Positions 50,270 through 58,632 of a stretch of DNA of 64,000 bases are shown here, piece by piece. The stretch covers positions 372,001 to 436,000 of the forward strand of contig NZ_JARDUA010000004.1 in assembly GCF_029360645.1 (NCBI RefSeq). The letters are read 5' to 3'. The stretch comes from Pontibacter litorisediminis (lineage in GTDB: Bacteria > Bacteroidota > Bacteroidia > Cytophagales > Hymenobacteraceae). Below the pieces are notes generated by a model, which did no database searches, was not told the DNA's origin, and was given only the letters and a program-made list of their open reading frames with translations. The position numbers and the translations under genes are program-made. The first letter of the stretch is position 1. The number at the start of each line of letters is the position of its first letter.

Positions 50270-51976
50270 ATGCAAAAAGACACTGTCAGCAACTTAGGCC
50301 CTAAGATTTTAAGTGCACCTAAAGTAGAGGTTATCACCGGTGATGGTGTGTATAAACTACTGTCAGACGTTGCATTTCTATCCGGCTGGACCGAACTATA
50401 TGAAGCATGCCCCTGGGCTACGGTCTTCCAGAGCAAAGAATTTGTAAGCGTGTGGTATAAAGTATTTGGGCAGGAACATTTGCCAATTGTGGTAAAAGAG
50501 GAGCTAAACGGCAAGCTTACAGGCCTTCTAACGCTGGCAAAGGATGTGAAAGGACTGGGCATCACGGCTGCAGGGGGCTACAATGCATACTACCATACAT
50601 GGCTTGTGGCTGATTATGACGATGACAGGTTTATTAAAAGGGCGTTGGCTGAGGTAAGGAAACTTTTCCCACAACAGAAGATCACGCTCAAGTATATTCC
50701 TCCTAACACCCCACTCGGATGGCTTAAAGCAGATGCCTACTGGGCTGCCCGCTACACCATCCGTCCGTTCAAGCGCCCCGTCATGAATTTCAATGATCCG
50801 GACATAGCAAGGTTCTTTAGCAAGAAACGCTTCAGAGAGTCCCGCAATCGTTTAAAGCGGCAAGGAGAGCTGGTTTATGATCAGATCACAGACTACAGTG
50901 CGCTTGTCTCTGTGTTCGACGAACTTGCTGACCAGTATGACTTTCGCAAAGGGGCAACGTTGGGCAAGGCGCCTTTTAGGAAGAACCCCTTAAAGAAAGT
51001 GTTTCTTCTTTCGCTTTTTAAAGAGAATGTACTGCACGTAAGAGTGCTGAGGCTAAACGGCAAGATCATCGCATCGCTTATTGCTACCGAAGGTAAAAAC
51101 AAGTGGGTGCATGGTGCTGGCATAAACACGCATCACCCTCAGTACGCTAGGTTTTCACCGGGTTACATGATCATGATGATGCTGGGCCAGCAACTTTGCG
51201 GGGAGGGGTACCAGGCTTTTGACTTAACTCCCGGAGGCCACGATTATAAAGAAGGACTGGCTAATGCGCATGATCAGCTATACGAGCTGACAGTTGTCGA
51301 TAGATGGACCGCTTTTTCCACCAAGTTCATTAACAAGTACATTAGGAGCAGAGGAAAGCTTTTCCTCTCCGGAACAGGCATTACCTCGGAGCATGTCAAA
51401 AGAGATGTTAGGAATTGGCTGAGACACAAAAAGGAACAATGGTGGCTGGTGCAGAAAGGACATATCCAGGCGGCGCTGAAAAATGAAGACATTCGCCACG
51501 CCCACGATACCGAACTTTTTGTGGTTGACCGGGCAGTTTTAAAAAACGATGTTTCGGTGCCCATAGAGGTGAATAGCTTACACGATCTGCTCGCTTATGG
51601 TGACGGTGAGGGGCGTATTACTTTCTGGCGATTTATCGAAGACAGCTCACAGCGGTTTGAAGGAGGGGAAGAGTGCTTTACTTGGGTAAAGGAGGGACGA
51701 TTGATGGCTTGTGCCTGGCAACTGCCAACGGCTAAAAAGGACGGGGTAAAGGCAAGCCTGCCCGAAGAAGCTATTGTGCTTGATGGCGTTTACTGCCACG
51801 ATGGCGGGCAGGCGGACTTGGCTGCTTTCTTGTTAGCCGTGCTAGCCCGAATAGGAGGGAGCCAAGTGGCCTATGTTGCTGTTAGTGCTGCCAATAAACC
51901 TTTTAGCGCTGCACTGGAGCAAGCCGGTTTGTCTAAGCTTTCAGCGGGGCTCGACCAGGTGCGGCTACAGGTGTAA
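50270..51976 (+). CDS. Long GNAT-fold protein (CelD/BcsL-like N-terminal half)
   Basis: A 568-residue protein. Residues about 60-330 resemble the CelD/BcsL acetyltransferase family (Acetyltransf_6): FFSKKRFRESRNRLKRQGEL, VLHVRVLRLNGKIIASLIAT, GYMIMMMLGQQLCGEGYQAF, FDLTPGGHDYKEGLANAHDQ. The C-terminal 180 residues (YGDGEGRITFWRFIED, VKEGRLMACAWQLPTAKK, VAYVAVSAANKPFSAALEQA) look like a second, diverged GNAT fold. Such proteins often modify surface polysaccharides, but no glycan genes are near. Upstream DNA is AT-rich and the gene abuts tRNA-Asn. ATG 50243 is an alternative start. Confidence 0.75.
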   Translation: MQKDTVSNLGPKILSAPKVEVITGDGVYKLLSDVAFLSGWTELYEACPWATVFQSKEFVSVWYKVFGQEHLPIVVKEELNGKLTGLLTLAKDVKGLGITAAGGYNAYYHTWLVADYDDDRFIKRALAEVRKLFPQQKITLKYIPPNTPLGWLKADAYWAARYTIRPFKRPVMNFNDPDIARFFSKKRFRESRNRLKRQGELVYDQITDYSALVSVFDELADQYDFRKGATLGKAPFRKNPLKKVFLLSLFKENVLHVRVLRLNGKIIASLIATEGKNKWVHGAGINTHHPQYARFSPGYMIMMMLGQQLCGEGYQAFDLTPGGHDYKEGLANAHDQLYELTVVDRWTAFSTKFINKYIRSRGKLFLSGTGITSEHVKRDVRNWLRHKKEQWWLVQKGHIQAALKNEDIRHAHDTELFVVDRAVLKNDVSVPIEVNSLHDLLAYGDGEGRITFWRFIEDSSQRFEGGEECFTWVKEGRLMACAWQLPTAKKDGVKASLPEEAIVLDGVYCHDGGQADLAAFLLAVLARIGGSQVAYVAVSAANKPFSAALEQAGLSKLSAGLDQVRLQV

Positions 51977-52043
51977 GGGTGTTTAGCCAGAAACAAGGTC
52001 ACCCACATGTTGCTGCCTGTAGGATGGGTATGCCTATAAACAA

Positions 52044-52071
52044 AAAAGCCACTCATTTCTGAGTGGCTTTT
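52044..52071 (-). terminator. Terminator of tRNA-Asn
   Basis: An 11-bp stem AAAGCCACTCA / TGAGTGGCTTT with a 4-base loop, two bases beyond the tRNA 3' end; on the minus strand TTTTTTG follows. It could also serve the convergent GNAT gene. Confidence 0.85.
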
Positions 52072-52072
52072 G

Positions 52073-52146
52073 CTCCCCCTCCTGGGCTCGAACCAGGGAC
52101 CCCCTGATTAACAGTCAGGTGCTCTAACCGACTGAGCTAAGGAGGA
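52073..52146 (-). tRNA. tRNA-Asn (anticodon GTT)
   Basis: A 74-nt cloverleaf on the minus strand: acceptor TCCTCCT paired with AGGGGGA (one T-G wobble), D arm TTAGCTCAGTCGGTTAGAGC, anticodon arm CTGA-CTGTTAA-TCAG giving anticodon GTT, T arm CCTGG-TTCGAGC-CCAGG, and discriminator G, as expected for asparagine. The CCA end is not encoded. A terminator follows at once. Confidence 0.97.
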
Positions 52147-52279
52147 ATCTCGACATATCATTCAACTGTTTCCAGCCGTTTGATGATGCAATATTACGGC
52201 AGTAAAGCTTAATACGCAAGTGTGGTCTCGAAAAAATCTTTATAAAAACTTTAATTTCCTGTAAATCAACCTTAAAAAA

Positions 52280-52699
52280 TTAATTGGTGATGTAGAGTGT
52301 GGAGGCTACCAGGGAGGTTCTGTACTGCTTTAGTGCAGAAATGGCCGGGCCACCGATTACCTGGCCCTGCAAGTTGTACTGGGAACCGCAGCATGGGTCA
52401 GTGATGTACAGCCGCGACGGGTCTACCTCCAGCACACAGTCGTTGCCCGGGTCGTAGGTGCAGGTCCGCTCAAAGGCCAGGTAGCTGCCGGCACTCTGGC
52501 GTACCACAATAATGCCTTTATAACCCTCTGGCAAGTACGCGTAACCGCCGTCCTGGCGCAGGTCGGGGTAGAGCTGGCTGTTTACGTTGAGCTGCGTGTT
52601 TACCGGCACGTTAGGGATAATGGGGCTGTTGCTGCCGCTGTCTTTGCTGCAGGCACCGGCTAGTATGGCCAGCAGGGGCAGCAGCAACTTACTTCTCAT
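52280..52699 (-). CDS. Lipoprotein with degenerate Rieske-like fold
   Basis: A 139-residue product. The start at MRSKLLLPLLAILAGAC gives a lipoprotein signal (cysteine 17). The mature part follows the Rieske pattern FERTCTY...DPCCGSQYNLQGQVIGGPA, but the CxH box reads C80-T-Y82 and the CxxH box reads D101-P-C103-C104. Three of four cluster ligands are therefore replaced, so a [2Fe-2S] cluster is unlikely; the remaining cysteines (80, 88, 103, 104) could form disulfides. The 5' end overlaps the 3' end of the dehydrogenase gene by 11 bases, so they are cotranscribed. Role unknown. Confidence 0.75.
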   Translation of the reverse strand: MRSKLLLPLLAILAGACSKDSGSNSPIIPNVPVNTQLNVNSQLYPDLRQDGGYAYLPEGYKGIIVVRQSAGSYLAFERTCTYDPGNDCVLEVDPSRLYITDPCCGSQYNLQGQVIGGPAISALKQYRTSLVASTLYITN

Positions 52700-53549
52700 A
52701 AGTATAAAAGCCTTTGCCCGACTTGCGGCCGTGGTGTCCGGCGTCCACTTTCTGCTGCTGTATGCGGCTCGGTCTGAACTTGGCATCATAGTGGAAGGCC
52801 TCGAACATAGAGGTTGTTACAGAGTAGTTTGTGTCTACCCCAATCAGGTCCATGAGCTCGAAAGGCCCCATTTTAAAGCCACTGGCCTGCATCAGCTTAT
52901 CTATGGTTTCCACATCGGCCACGCCTTCTTCCAACAGCTTTAGTCCCTCCACATAAAAATGGCGCGCCACGCGGTTTACGATAAAGCCTGGTGAGTCTTT
53001 GGCCATCACAGCGGTCTTACCAAGCTTTTCGGCCAGCTCTCTTATGGTTTGGGCTGTTTCAGGGGATGTGGCGGCACCGGAGATCACCTCGACCAGCTTC
53101 ATGATATGGGCGGGGTTAAAAAAGTGCATCCCTACCACGCGTTCCGGGTTAGGCACGGCTGCGGCAATCTGCGTGATCGGGATAGAGGACGTGTTGGAGG
53201 CAAGTATGGTGTCGGGCTTGTTGATGCTGGCTAGCTCCTGAAAGATGTTTTGCTTCACTTCCAGCCGCTCCACCACTGCCTCTATGATCACATCGCAGCT
53301 CAGCTGTAGCGTGTTGCCTGTGTAGCTCAGGTTGCTAAGGGCGGCTTCTTTCTCTTCCTCGGTCAGTTTGCCGCGCTCTATCCCCTTGTCCAGGTTTTTC
53401 ACGGTAGTCTGCCGTGCTTTCTCCAGCACCTGCGCGTTGATATCGAAAAGTATGGTTTTATACCCGGCCTGCGCACAGATCTGCGCGATGCCCTGGCCCA
53501 TGGTTCCGGCACCTACTACGCCTATGGTCTTGATCTCCTCTAACGTCAT
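52689..53549 (-). CDS. 3-hydroxybutyryl-CoA dehydrogenase
   Basis: NAD-dependent oxidation or reduction of 3-hydroxyacyl-CoA. The 286-residue single-function protein has IGVVGAGTMGQGIAQICAQA (NAD loop), AVVERLEVKQNIFQEL, LASNTSSIPITQIA, MHFFNPAHIMKLVEVI with the catalytic histidine, and KDSPGFIVNRV. It matches the Hbd/PaaH-like enzymes of fatty acid or butyrate metabolism. The direction in vivo is not clear. The downstream lipoprotein start overlaps its end. Confidence 0.95.
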   Translation of the reverse strand: MTLEEIKTIGVVGAGTMGQGIAQICAQAGYKTILFDINAQVLEKARQTTVKNLDKGIERGKLTEEEKEAALSNLSYTGNTLQLSCDVIIEAVVERLEVKQNIFQELASINKPDTILASNTSSIPITQIAAAVPNPERVVGMHFFNPAHIMKLVEVISGAATSPETAQTIRELAEKLGKTAVMAKDSPGFIVNRVARHFYVEGLKLLEEGVADVETIDKLMQASGFKMGPFELMDLIGVDTNYSVTTSMFEAFHYDAKFRPSRIQQQKVDAGHHGRKSGKGFYTYEK

Positions 53550-53643
53550 AGCTTTAGTTTATACTTATAAAAACGAAGAGTGAATGCTCTGCTATACTTG
53601 TACGGCAAAACACTCACTCTCCCATTTATTCCTTTACTCTAGA

Positions 53644-54669
53644 TTAAATAACCCCCTCAAACTGGCGCAGGAAGCGCACATCGTTTTCGGTAAAAAGGCG
53701 CAGGTCTTTTATCTGGTACTTGAGCATCGTAATACGCTCGATGCCCATACCAAAAGCAAAGCCCGAGTACACTTCCGGGTCGATGCCTGAGCTTTGGAGC
53801 ACGGCCGGGTCTACCATGCCCGAGCCACCGATCTCTACCCAACCTGTGCCTTTACAGATGTTACAGCCCTCTCCTTTGCAGATGAAGCAGGTAATATCGA
53901 TCTCGGCGCTAGGCTCGGTGAAGGGGAAGAACGACGGCCGGAAGCGAATCTGCGTACCCTGCCCGAACATCTCTTTGGCGAAGTAGTACAGCGTCTCCTT
54001 CAGGTCTTTAAAGCTTACGCCTTTGTTTACGTACAGGCCCTCTACCTGGTGGAACACCATGTGCGCTCGCGCCGAGATCGCCTCGTTGCGGTACACGCGG
54101 CCGGGCATGATGCTGCGCAGCGGCGGCTGGTTGTTTTCCATCAAGCGCACCTGCACCGTGGAAGTATGGGTGCGGAGCAGTTTCTCCTTGTCCTCACTCA
54201 GGAAGAACGTGTCCTGCATCTCACGGGCCGGGTGGTTCTCCGGGAAGTTAAGGGCGGAGAAATTGTGCCAGTCATCCTCCATCTCCGGTCCCTCGGCCAC
54301 GTTAAAGCCGATGCGCTCGAAAATGCGCACAATCTCCTGGCGCACCAGCGAGAGCGGGTGGCGTGTGCCCAGCGTATTCGGTATGGTTGGCAGGGTAAAG
54401 TCAAAGCCTGTGTCGCCGGCATTATCTGTGGCACTGGCCAGTTGCTCCTGCGCCTGGTCGAAGCGCTCCTGGGCGCGGTTCTTCAGGGTGTTCAGCTGCT
54501 GGCCCACCTCGCGGCGCTGCTCCGGCGCCACAGTCTTCAGGCCGTCAAAAAGCTCGGCAATGCGGCCCTTGCGGCCTATGTATGCTATGCGGAATTGCTC
54601 TAGTTCGGCAGCGTTGCTAAGAGGTGCCGCTTCAATCTCTTGTGCTACTTGTTGTATGTTCTCCACCAT
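53644..54669 (-). CDS. pheS: Phenylalanine--tRNA ligase subunit alpha
   Basis: Catalytic subunit of the alpha2-beta2 synthetase; pheT is not adjacent, which is usual in Bacteroidota. The 341-residue product has the N-terminal coiled coil (about 1-85), motif 2 GRVYRNEAISARAHMVFHQVEG, the cysteine-rich CFICKGEGCNICKGTGWVEI typical of bacterial PheS, and GFAFGMGIERITMLKY (motif 3). Start chosen at MVENIQQVAQ; an ATG nine bases upstream lies inside a possible -7 element (TATCTTTG, 54676-54683). Confidence 0.96.
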   Translation of the reverse strand: MVENIQQVAQEIEAAPLSNAAELEQFRIAYIGRKGRIAELFDGLKTVAPEQRREVGQQLNTLKNRAQERFDQAQEQLASATDNAGDTGFDFTLPTIPNTLGTRHPLSLVRQEIVRIFERIGFNVAEGPEMEDDWHNFSALNFPENHPAREMQDTFFLSEDKEKLLRTHTSTVQVRLMENNQPPLRSIMPGRVYRNEAISARAHMVFHQVEGLYVNKGVSFKDLKETLYYFAKEMFGQGTQIRFRPSFFPFTEPSAEIDITCFICKGEGCNICKGTGWVEIGGSGMVDPAVLQSSGIDPEVYSGFAFGMGIERITMLKYQIKDLRLFTENDVRFLRQFEGVI

Positions 54670-54884
54670 AATCTGCAAAGATAATAATTTGGCGCGTTCT
54701 GCCCCTAGTTAGGTAATTCTGAATTGGTACGCAAACAAGCAAAGCGGGTATGGGCGAAAAATGTAGGCAGCCCGCTGTAGCTATAGGGCCAGCCATCTAT
54801 GCTCTCCCTTATAAACATATATGGGAGCGGTGCTCCTGCTCCGCAGCAGCGGCTAAGGAAGGATAGCCTATGAATACAGCCCAT

Positions 54885-54917
54885 AAAAAAGCCCCGGAAC
54901 CAAGTGCCGGGGCTTTT
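54885..54917 (-). terminator. Terminator of the efflux operon
   Basis: An 11-bp stem AAAAGCCCCGG / CCGGGGCTTTT with a 9-base loop; on the minus strand T6 follows. It lies 27 bases after the ACP-like stop and separates the operon from pheS. Confidence 0.9.
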
Positions 54918-54943
54918 AACTTTTACGTACAGGTAATTCCTTA

Positions 54944-55195
54944 TCAGCTGGCTTTTTTGATCGTGTGGGTGGCCACAAAGTCCACAAAGTCGCCTACTGT
55001 GTCTATAGGTACCTCATCCGGAATCGTGATCTTGAAGTTTTTCTCCAACTCCAGGATAATGTCTACCACGTCAACAACATCGAAACCAAAGTCGCGAAGC
55101 ATTCTGTCGGCCCACAGGCGGTCTGCTTTAATCGCCTTGGTTTTGCTAATGATACGGATAACCTCCTTCTCAATAGCGGTATCTGTTATAAGCAT
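54944..55195 (-). CDS. Acyl-carrier-protein-like protein lacking the phosphopantetheine serine
   Basis: An 83-residue protein with the four-helix ACP pattern: RMLRDFGFDVVDVVDIILEL followed by EKNFKITIPDEVPIDTVGDF aligns with LGADSLDTVELVMALEEEF...IPDE of AcpP. The DSL modification site reads D39-V40-V41: the serine codon position is GTT (valine), checked on the nucleotide sequence. Without this serine no 4'-phosphopantetheine arm can be attached, so it should not carry acyl chains. It is four bases after the RND pump gene and last in that operon, suggesting a protein-binding role for the pump or its substrate supply. Role is inference. Confidence 0.85.
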   Translation of the reverse strand: MLITDTAIEKEVIRIISKTKAIKADRLWADRMLRDFGFDVVDVVDIILELEKNFKITIPDEVPIDTVGDFVDFVATHTIKKAS

Positions 55196-55199
55196 ATTT

Positions 55200-58100
55200 C
55201 TATAATGTGTATTCTCTTACTTTTCCATTCACGAGCTGCTCTTGCTGCTGTAGCTTCAGCGCCCCGCGCTTTTTCTTGCCGATCACCCTGTCCTTCAGCT
55301 TCTCGTTCAGCAGGTACATCACCGGCACTACCAGCAGGGTAACGATGGTCGCAAAACCCAGGCCAAAAATGATGGTCCATGCCAAAGGCCCCCAGAACGC
55401 CGCACTGTCGCCTCCCAGGAAGAACCCTGCCTCGAACTCCGTAAACAAAGTATAGAAGTTAAGGTTTAAGCCGATTCCCAGGGGGATAAGGCCAAGTATG
55501 GTAGCCGTTGCCGTCAGCAACACCGGGTTCAAACGCGTTTTGCCCGCTTCCACAATCGCCTCCTTCAGCTCCTTGCCCTCACCGAGGAGTATGTCTGTGA
55601 ACTCCACAATCAGGATACCATTCTTCACCACGATACCAGCCAGCGCCACAATGCCCACACCAGTCATCACCACCGACACATCCATGCCGAAGATGGAGAA
55701 GCCCAGCAGCACACCGATGATCGAGAACAGCACCTCCGAGAGGATGATGAACGGCTTTGAGACAGAGTTGAACTGCGTTACCAGTATCAGGAAGATAATG
55801 CAGAAAGCCGCCACCAGTGCCACCAACAGGAACTCGAATGTCTCCTGCTGGTCTTCCTGCTCACCGCCCATACTTATCTCGAAGCCCTCCGGCGTTTCGA
55901 AGTTCTGCAGCGACTCTTGTATCTGCTGCACCACCTCGTTAGCATTGTAGCCATCCAGCACGTTCGACTCCAGTGTAACCACCCGCTTCAGGTTTTTGCG
56001 CTTGATGCCGCCATACGTGTTGGTGTACTCCAGCGTAGCCACCGACGACAGCGGGATCTGGCGGATCTGGCCAGAGTTCATGTCGCGGTAGGTGATGCGC
56101 ATGTCCATCAGGGCGTCTATGTTCTCGCGGTACGGCTCGGCGTAACGCACCTGTATCGGGTATTCCTCCTCGTCGCGCTTAAACTTGGAGGCTTCCGTGC
56201 CGAAAATAGCCGTACGCACCTCCTGCCCGATCTGCCCCGTGCTGATGCCCTCGCGGTTGGCGCGCTCGCGGTCTATGTTCACCACGATCTCCGGCTTGCT
56301 GTCTTCCAGGTCGGAGCGCAGCTCCTCTATGCCGCCAATCTGCTGCTGGTCTATGTACTGCTCCACCTGCTTCGAGAGAGCGATCAGTTCCTCAAAGTCC
56401 TCGCCGGCGATCTCAATTGAGATCGGCTTGCCCACCGGTGGGCCATTCTGCTCCTTGTCCACCGTAATGTTGGTGCCCGGTATGCCCTTCACAGCCTCAC
56501 GTATGTTGGTCAGGTAATCTGTGGTCGATCTCTCTCCCACACGGTCTTTATACTCTATAAAGGCAACGGTAACCTTTCCTTTATGAGATTGTGCCGTGGT
56601 GGAGCGGTCGTTCTCGTCGCCGGCACCTATGGCTACGTTCGAAATAACGGACTCCACATCAGGATTATTCTCACCTATCACACTGTAGACCCGCCGCTCC
56701 ACAAGCTTAGTAACAGAATCAGTTACAGCCTGATCTGTGCCGATCGGCATGTTGATGTAAGTATAGACGAAATTGGGCTCACTGCTCGGGAAGAACTCCA
56801 CCTTTGGCGGACGCACGGCTGTTAAAAACAATGAAAAAATTAATAGGCCGATGATGCCGAAGAACACCCCGACCGGGCGTTTGCCTACCAGCATCCAGCG
56901 CAGCAGCCTTTCGTAGCCTGACATAAAGCGCGGCAGCACCCGCTCCTGAAAATTGGCGATCATGCCGTTGAGCACGAACTTGTTGAGCAGCACCAGCAGA
57001 ATGGCCAGTATGATCAGGTTAGCCACGCCATACGATCCGGCGATATAGCCTACCACCGCCACCACAAAGCCTACGGCAATCAGAATCCAGAAGAGCTTGC
57101 CGCCGCGCCTTGCGGTTGGCTCCGCATCGTGCTTCTTCATGAAAGACACGGCAAACACCGGGTTAATGATAAAGGCCACCAGCAACGACGACATCAGCGT
57201 GACGATGAGCGTGATCGGGAGGAAGAACATGAACTCGCCCACAATGCCTGGCCAGAAGGCCAGCGGCAGGAACGGTGCCACTGTGGTAAGCGTACCTGCC
57301 AGCACCGGCACAAACACCTCGCCGGCAGCGGCCTTTGCCGACTGCACCACGTTCAGGTTAGAGGTGTGGTAGATGCGGTGCGTGTTCTCGATCACCACAA
57401 TGGCATCATCCACCACAATACCCAGCGCCAGCAGGAACGAGAAGAGCACGATCATGTTCAGCGAAAAGCCAAAGGTCGGCATCAGGATAAAGGCCAGGAA
57501 CATAGAGATAGGCACCGACAGTCCCACGAAGATGGCGTTGGTGGTTCCCATGAAAAACATCAGGATCAGGGTAACCAGTATAAAGCCGATGATGATGGTG
57601 TTGATCAGGTCGTTCAGGGTATGGCGCGTTTGGGTAGACTGGTCACCCGTGACGGTGATGTTCAGGTCGGCCGGCAGTGTGGCTCCCTGCATCTCCTCTA
57701 TCGCCTCGTGTACCTTGTCGGAAGCCTCGATCAGGTTCTCGCCGCTGCGCTTGATCACATTGAGCGTGATCACCGGCTCGTTGCCCAGGCGCGCATAGCT
57801 CTCCTGCTCCTCAAAGCCTTCCTTCACCTCGGCGATGTCTCCCAGGCGGATGTTCGCGCCCCCCAGGGACTTCAGCACGATATCGTTGATACGGTCCGGA
57901 TCGGTGTACTGGCCCACCACGCGCACCGAGCGCTTGGCCTCGCCCACCGTTACGTTGCCGCCCGAGATGGTCATGTTCTCGCGGGCAATGGCCGTGGAGA
58001 TGTCGTTGAAGGTAACCTGGGCGGCCTGCATTTTGTAGAGGTCCACGTTTACCTGCACCTCCTTGTCCAGCGCACCCACCATGTCCACGCGCGTAATCTC

Positions 58101-58613
58101 CGGGAATGACTCAAAGCGGTCCTGCAGCTCCTCGGCGTAGTCCTTCAGCTGGTCCAGGCTATAATTACCCGACACGTTCACGTACATGATCGGGAACTCC
58201 GAGAAGTTCACCTCCTGCACGTCCGGCTCACGGGTGAGGTCTGTCGGCAGGTCGGTGCGGGCCTTGTCCACGGCATCCTTCACCTGCTGCTTCGCGTCCG
58301 AAACCTCCACATCAGTGTTAAACTCCACCACGATCATCGAGAAGTCCTGCATGGAGTTGGAGGTAACCTCCTTCACCCCGGAGATGGCCTTGATCTCCTT
58401 CTCGATCGGGCGCGTCACCAGGTTCTCCATATCTGAGGGCGAGGTACCCTGGTACACCGTGCTCACGAACATCGTCGGGATTACAATGTCCGGGAAGTTC
58501 TCTTTCTGCAGGTTGATGTAAGAGAAGATACCCGCCAGCGTAATGATGATGGTAATGATATAGATACTGGTCTTGTTATCGATCGACCAGCTGGTTGGCT
58601 TAAACTGTTTCAT
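55200..58613 (-). CDS. RND efflux transporter, inner-membrane pump (HAE1 type)
   Basis: Proton-driven tripartite efflux pump of 1137 residues. It has an N-terminal helix (IYIITIIITLAGIFSYINLQ), the family porter signature NFPDIVIPTMFVSTVYQGTS, two large periplasmic loops, and the central membrane segment with LLALGIVVDDAIVVIENTHR carrying the aspartate pair for proton relay. A second repeat ends near VMYLLNEKLKDRV. The last 30 residues are basic and cytosolic. It sits between adaptor and ACP-like genes in a five-gene operon. Substrates are unknown. Confidence 0.95.
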   Translation of the reverse strand: MKQFKPTSWSIDNKTSIYIITIIITLAGIFSYINLQKENFPDIVIPTMFVSTVYQGTSPSDMENLVTRPIEKEIKAISGVKEVTSNSMQDFSMIVVEFNTDVEVSDAKQQVKDAVDKARTDLPTDLTREPDVQEVNFSEFPIMYVNVSGNYSLDQLKDYAEELQDRFESFPEITRVDMVGALDKEVQVNVDLYKMQAAQVTFNDISTAIARENMTISGGNVTVGEAKRSVRVVGQYTDPDRINDIVLKSLGGANIRLGDIAEVKEGFEEQESYARLGNEPVITLNVIKRSGENLIEASDKVHEAIEEMQGATLPADLNITVTGDQSTQTRHTLNDLINTIIIGFILVTLILMFFMGTTNAIFVGLSVPISMFLAFILMPTFGFSLNMIVLFSFLLALGIVVDDAIVVIENTHRIYHTSNLNVVQSAKAAAGEVFVPVLAGTLTTVAPFLPLAFWPGIVGEFMFFLPITLIVTLMSSLLVAFIINPVFAVSFMKKHDAEPTARRGGKLFWILIAVGFVVAVVGYIAGSYGVANLIILAILLVLLNKFVLNGMIANFQERVLPRFMSGYERLLRWMLVGKRPVGVFFGIIGLLIFSLFLTAVRPPKVEFFPSSEPNFVYTYINMPIGTDQAVTDSVTKLVERRVYSVIGENNPDVESVISNVAIGAGDENDRSTTAQSHKGKVTVAFIEYKDRVGERSTTDYLTNIREAVKGIPGTNITVDKEQNGPPVGKPISIEIAGEDFEELIALSKQVEQYIDQQQIGGIEELRSDLEDSKPEIVVNIDRERANREGISTGQIGQEVRTAIFGTEASKFKRDEEEYPIQVRYAEPYRENIDALMDMRITYRDMNSGQIRQIPLSSVATLEYTNTYGGIKRKNLKRVVTLESNVLDGYNANEVVQQIQESLQNFETPEGFEISMGGEQEDQQETFEFLLVALVAAFCIIFLILVTQFNSVSKPFIILSEVLFSIIGVLLGFSIFGMDVSVVMTGVGIVALAGIVVKNGILIVEFTDILLGEGKELKEAIVEAGKTRLNPVLLTATATILGLIPLGIGLNLNFYTLFTEFEAGFFLGGDSAAFWGPLAWTIIFGLGFATIVTLLVVPVMYLLNEKLKDRVIGKKKRGALKLQQQEQLVNGKVREYTL

Positions 58614-58632
58614 AGTTTTATACTTTTAGGTA

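Noticed and set aside
57129..58109. 326-codon plus-strand frame inside the RND pump gene
   Set aside because: Histidine- and arginine-rich shadow of a clear pump gene; no homology features.
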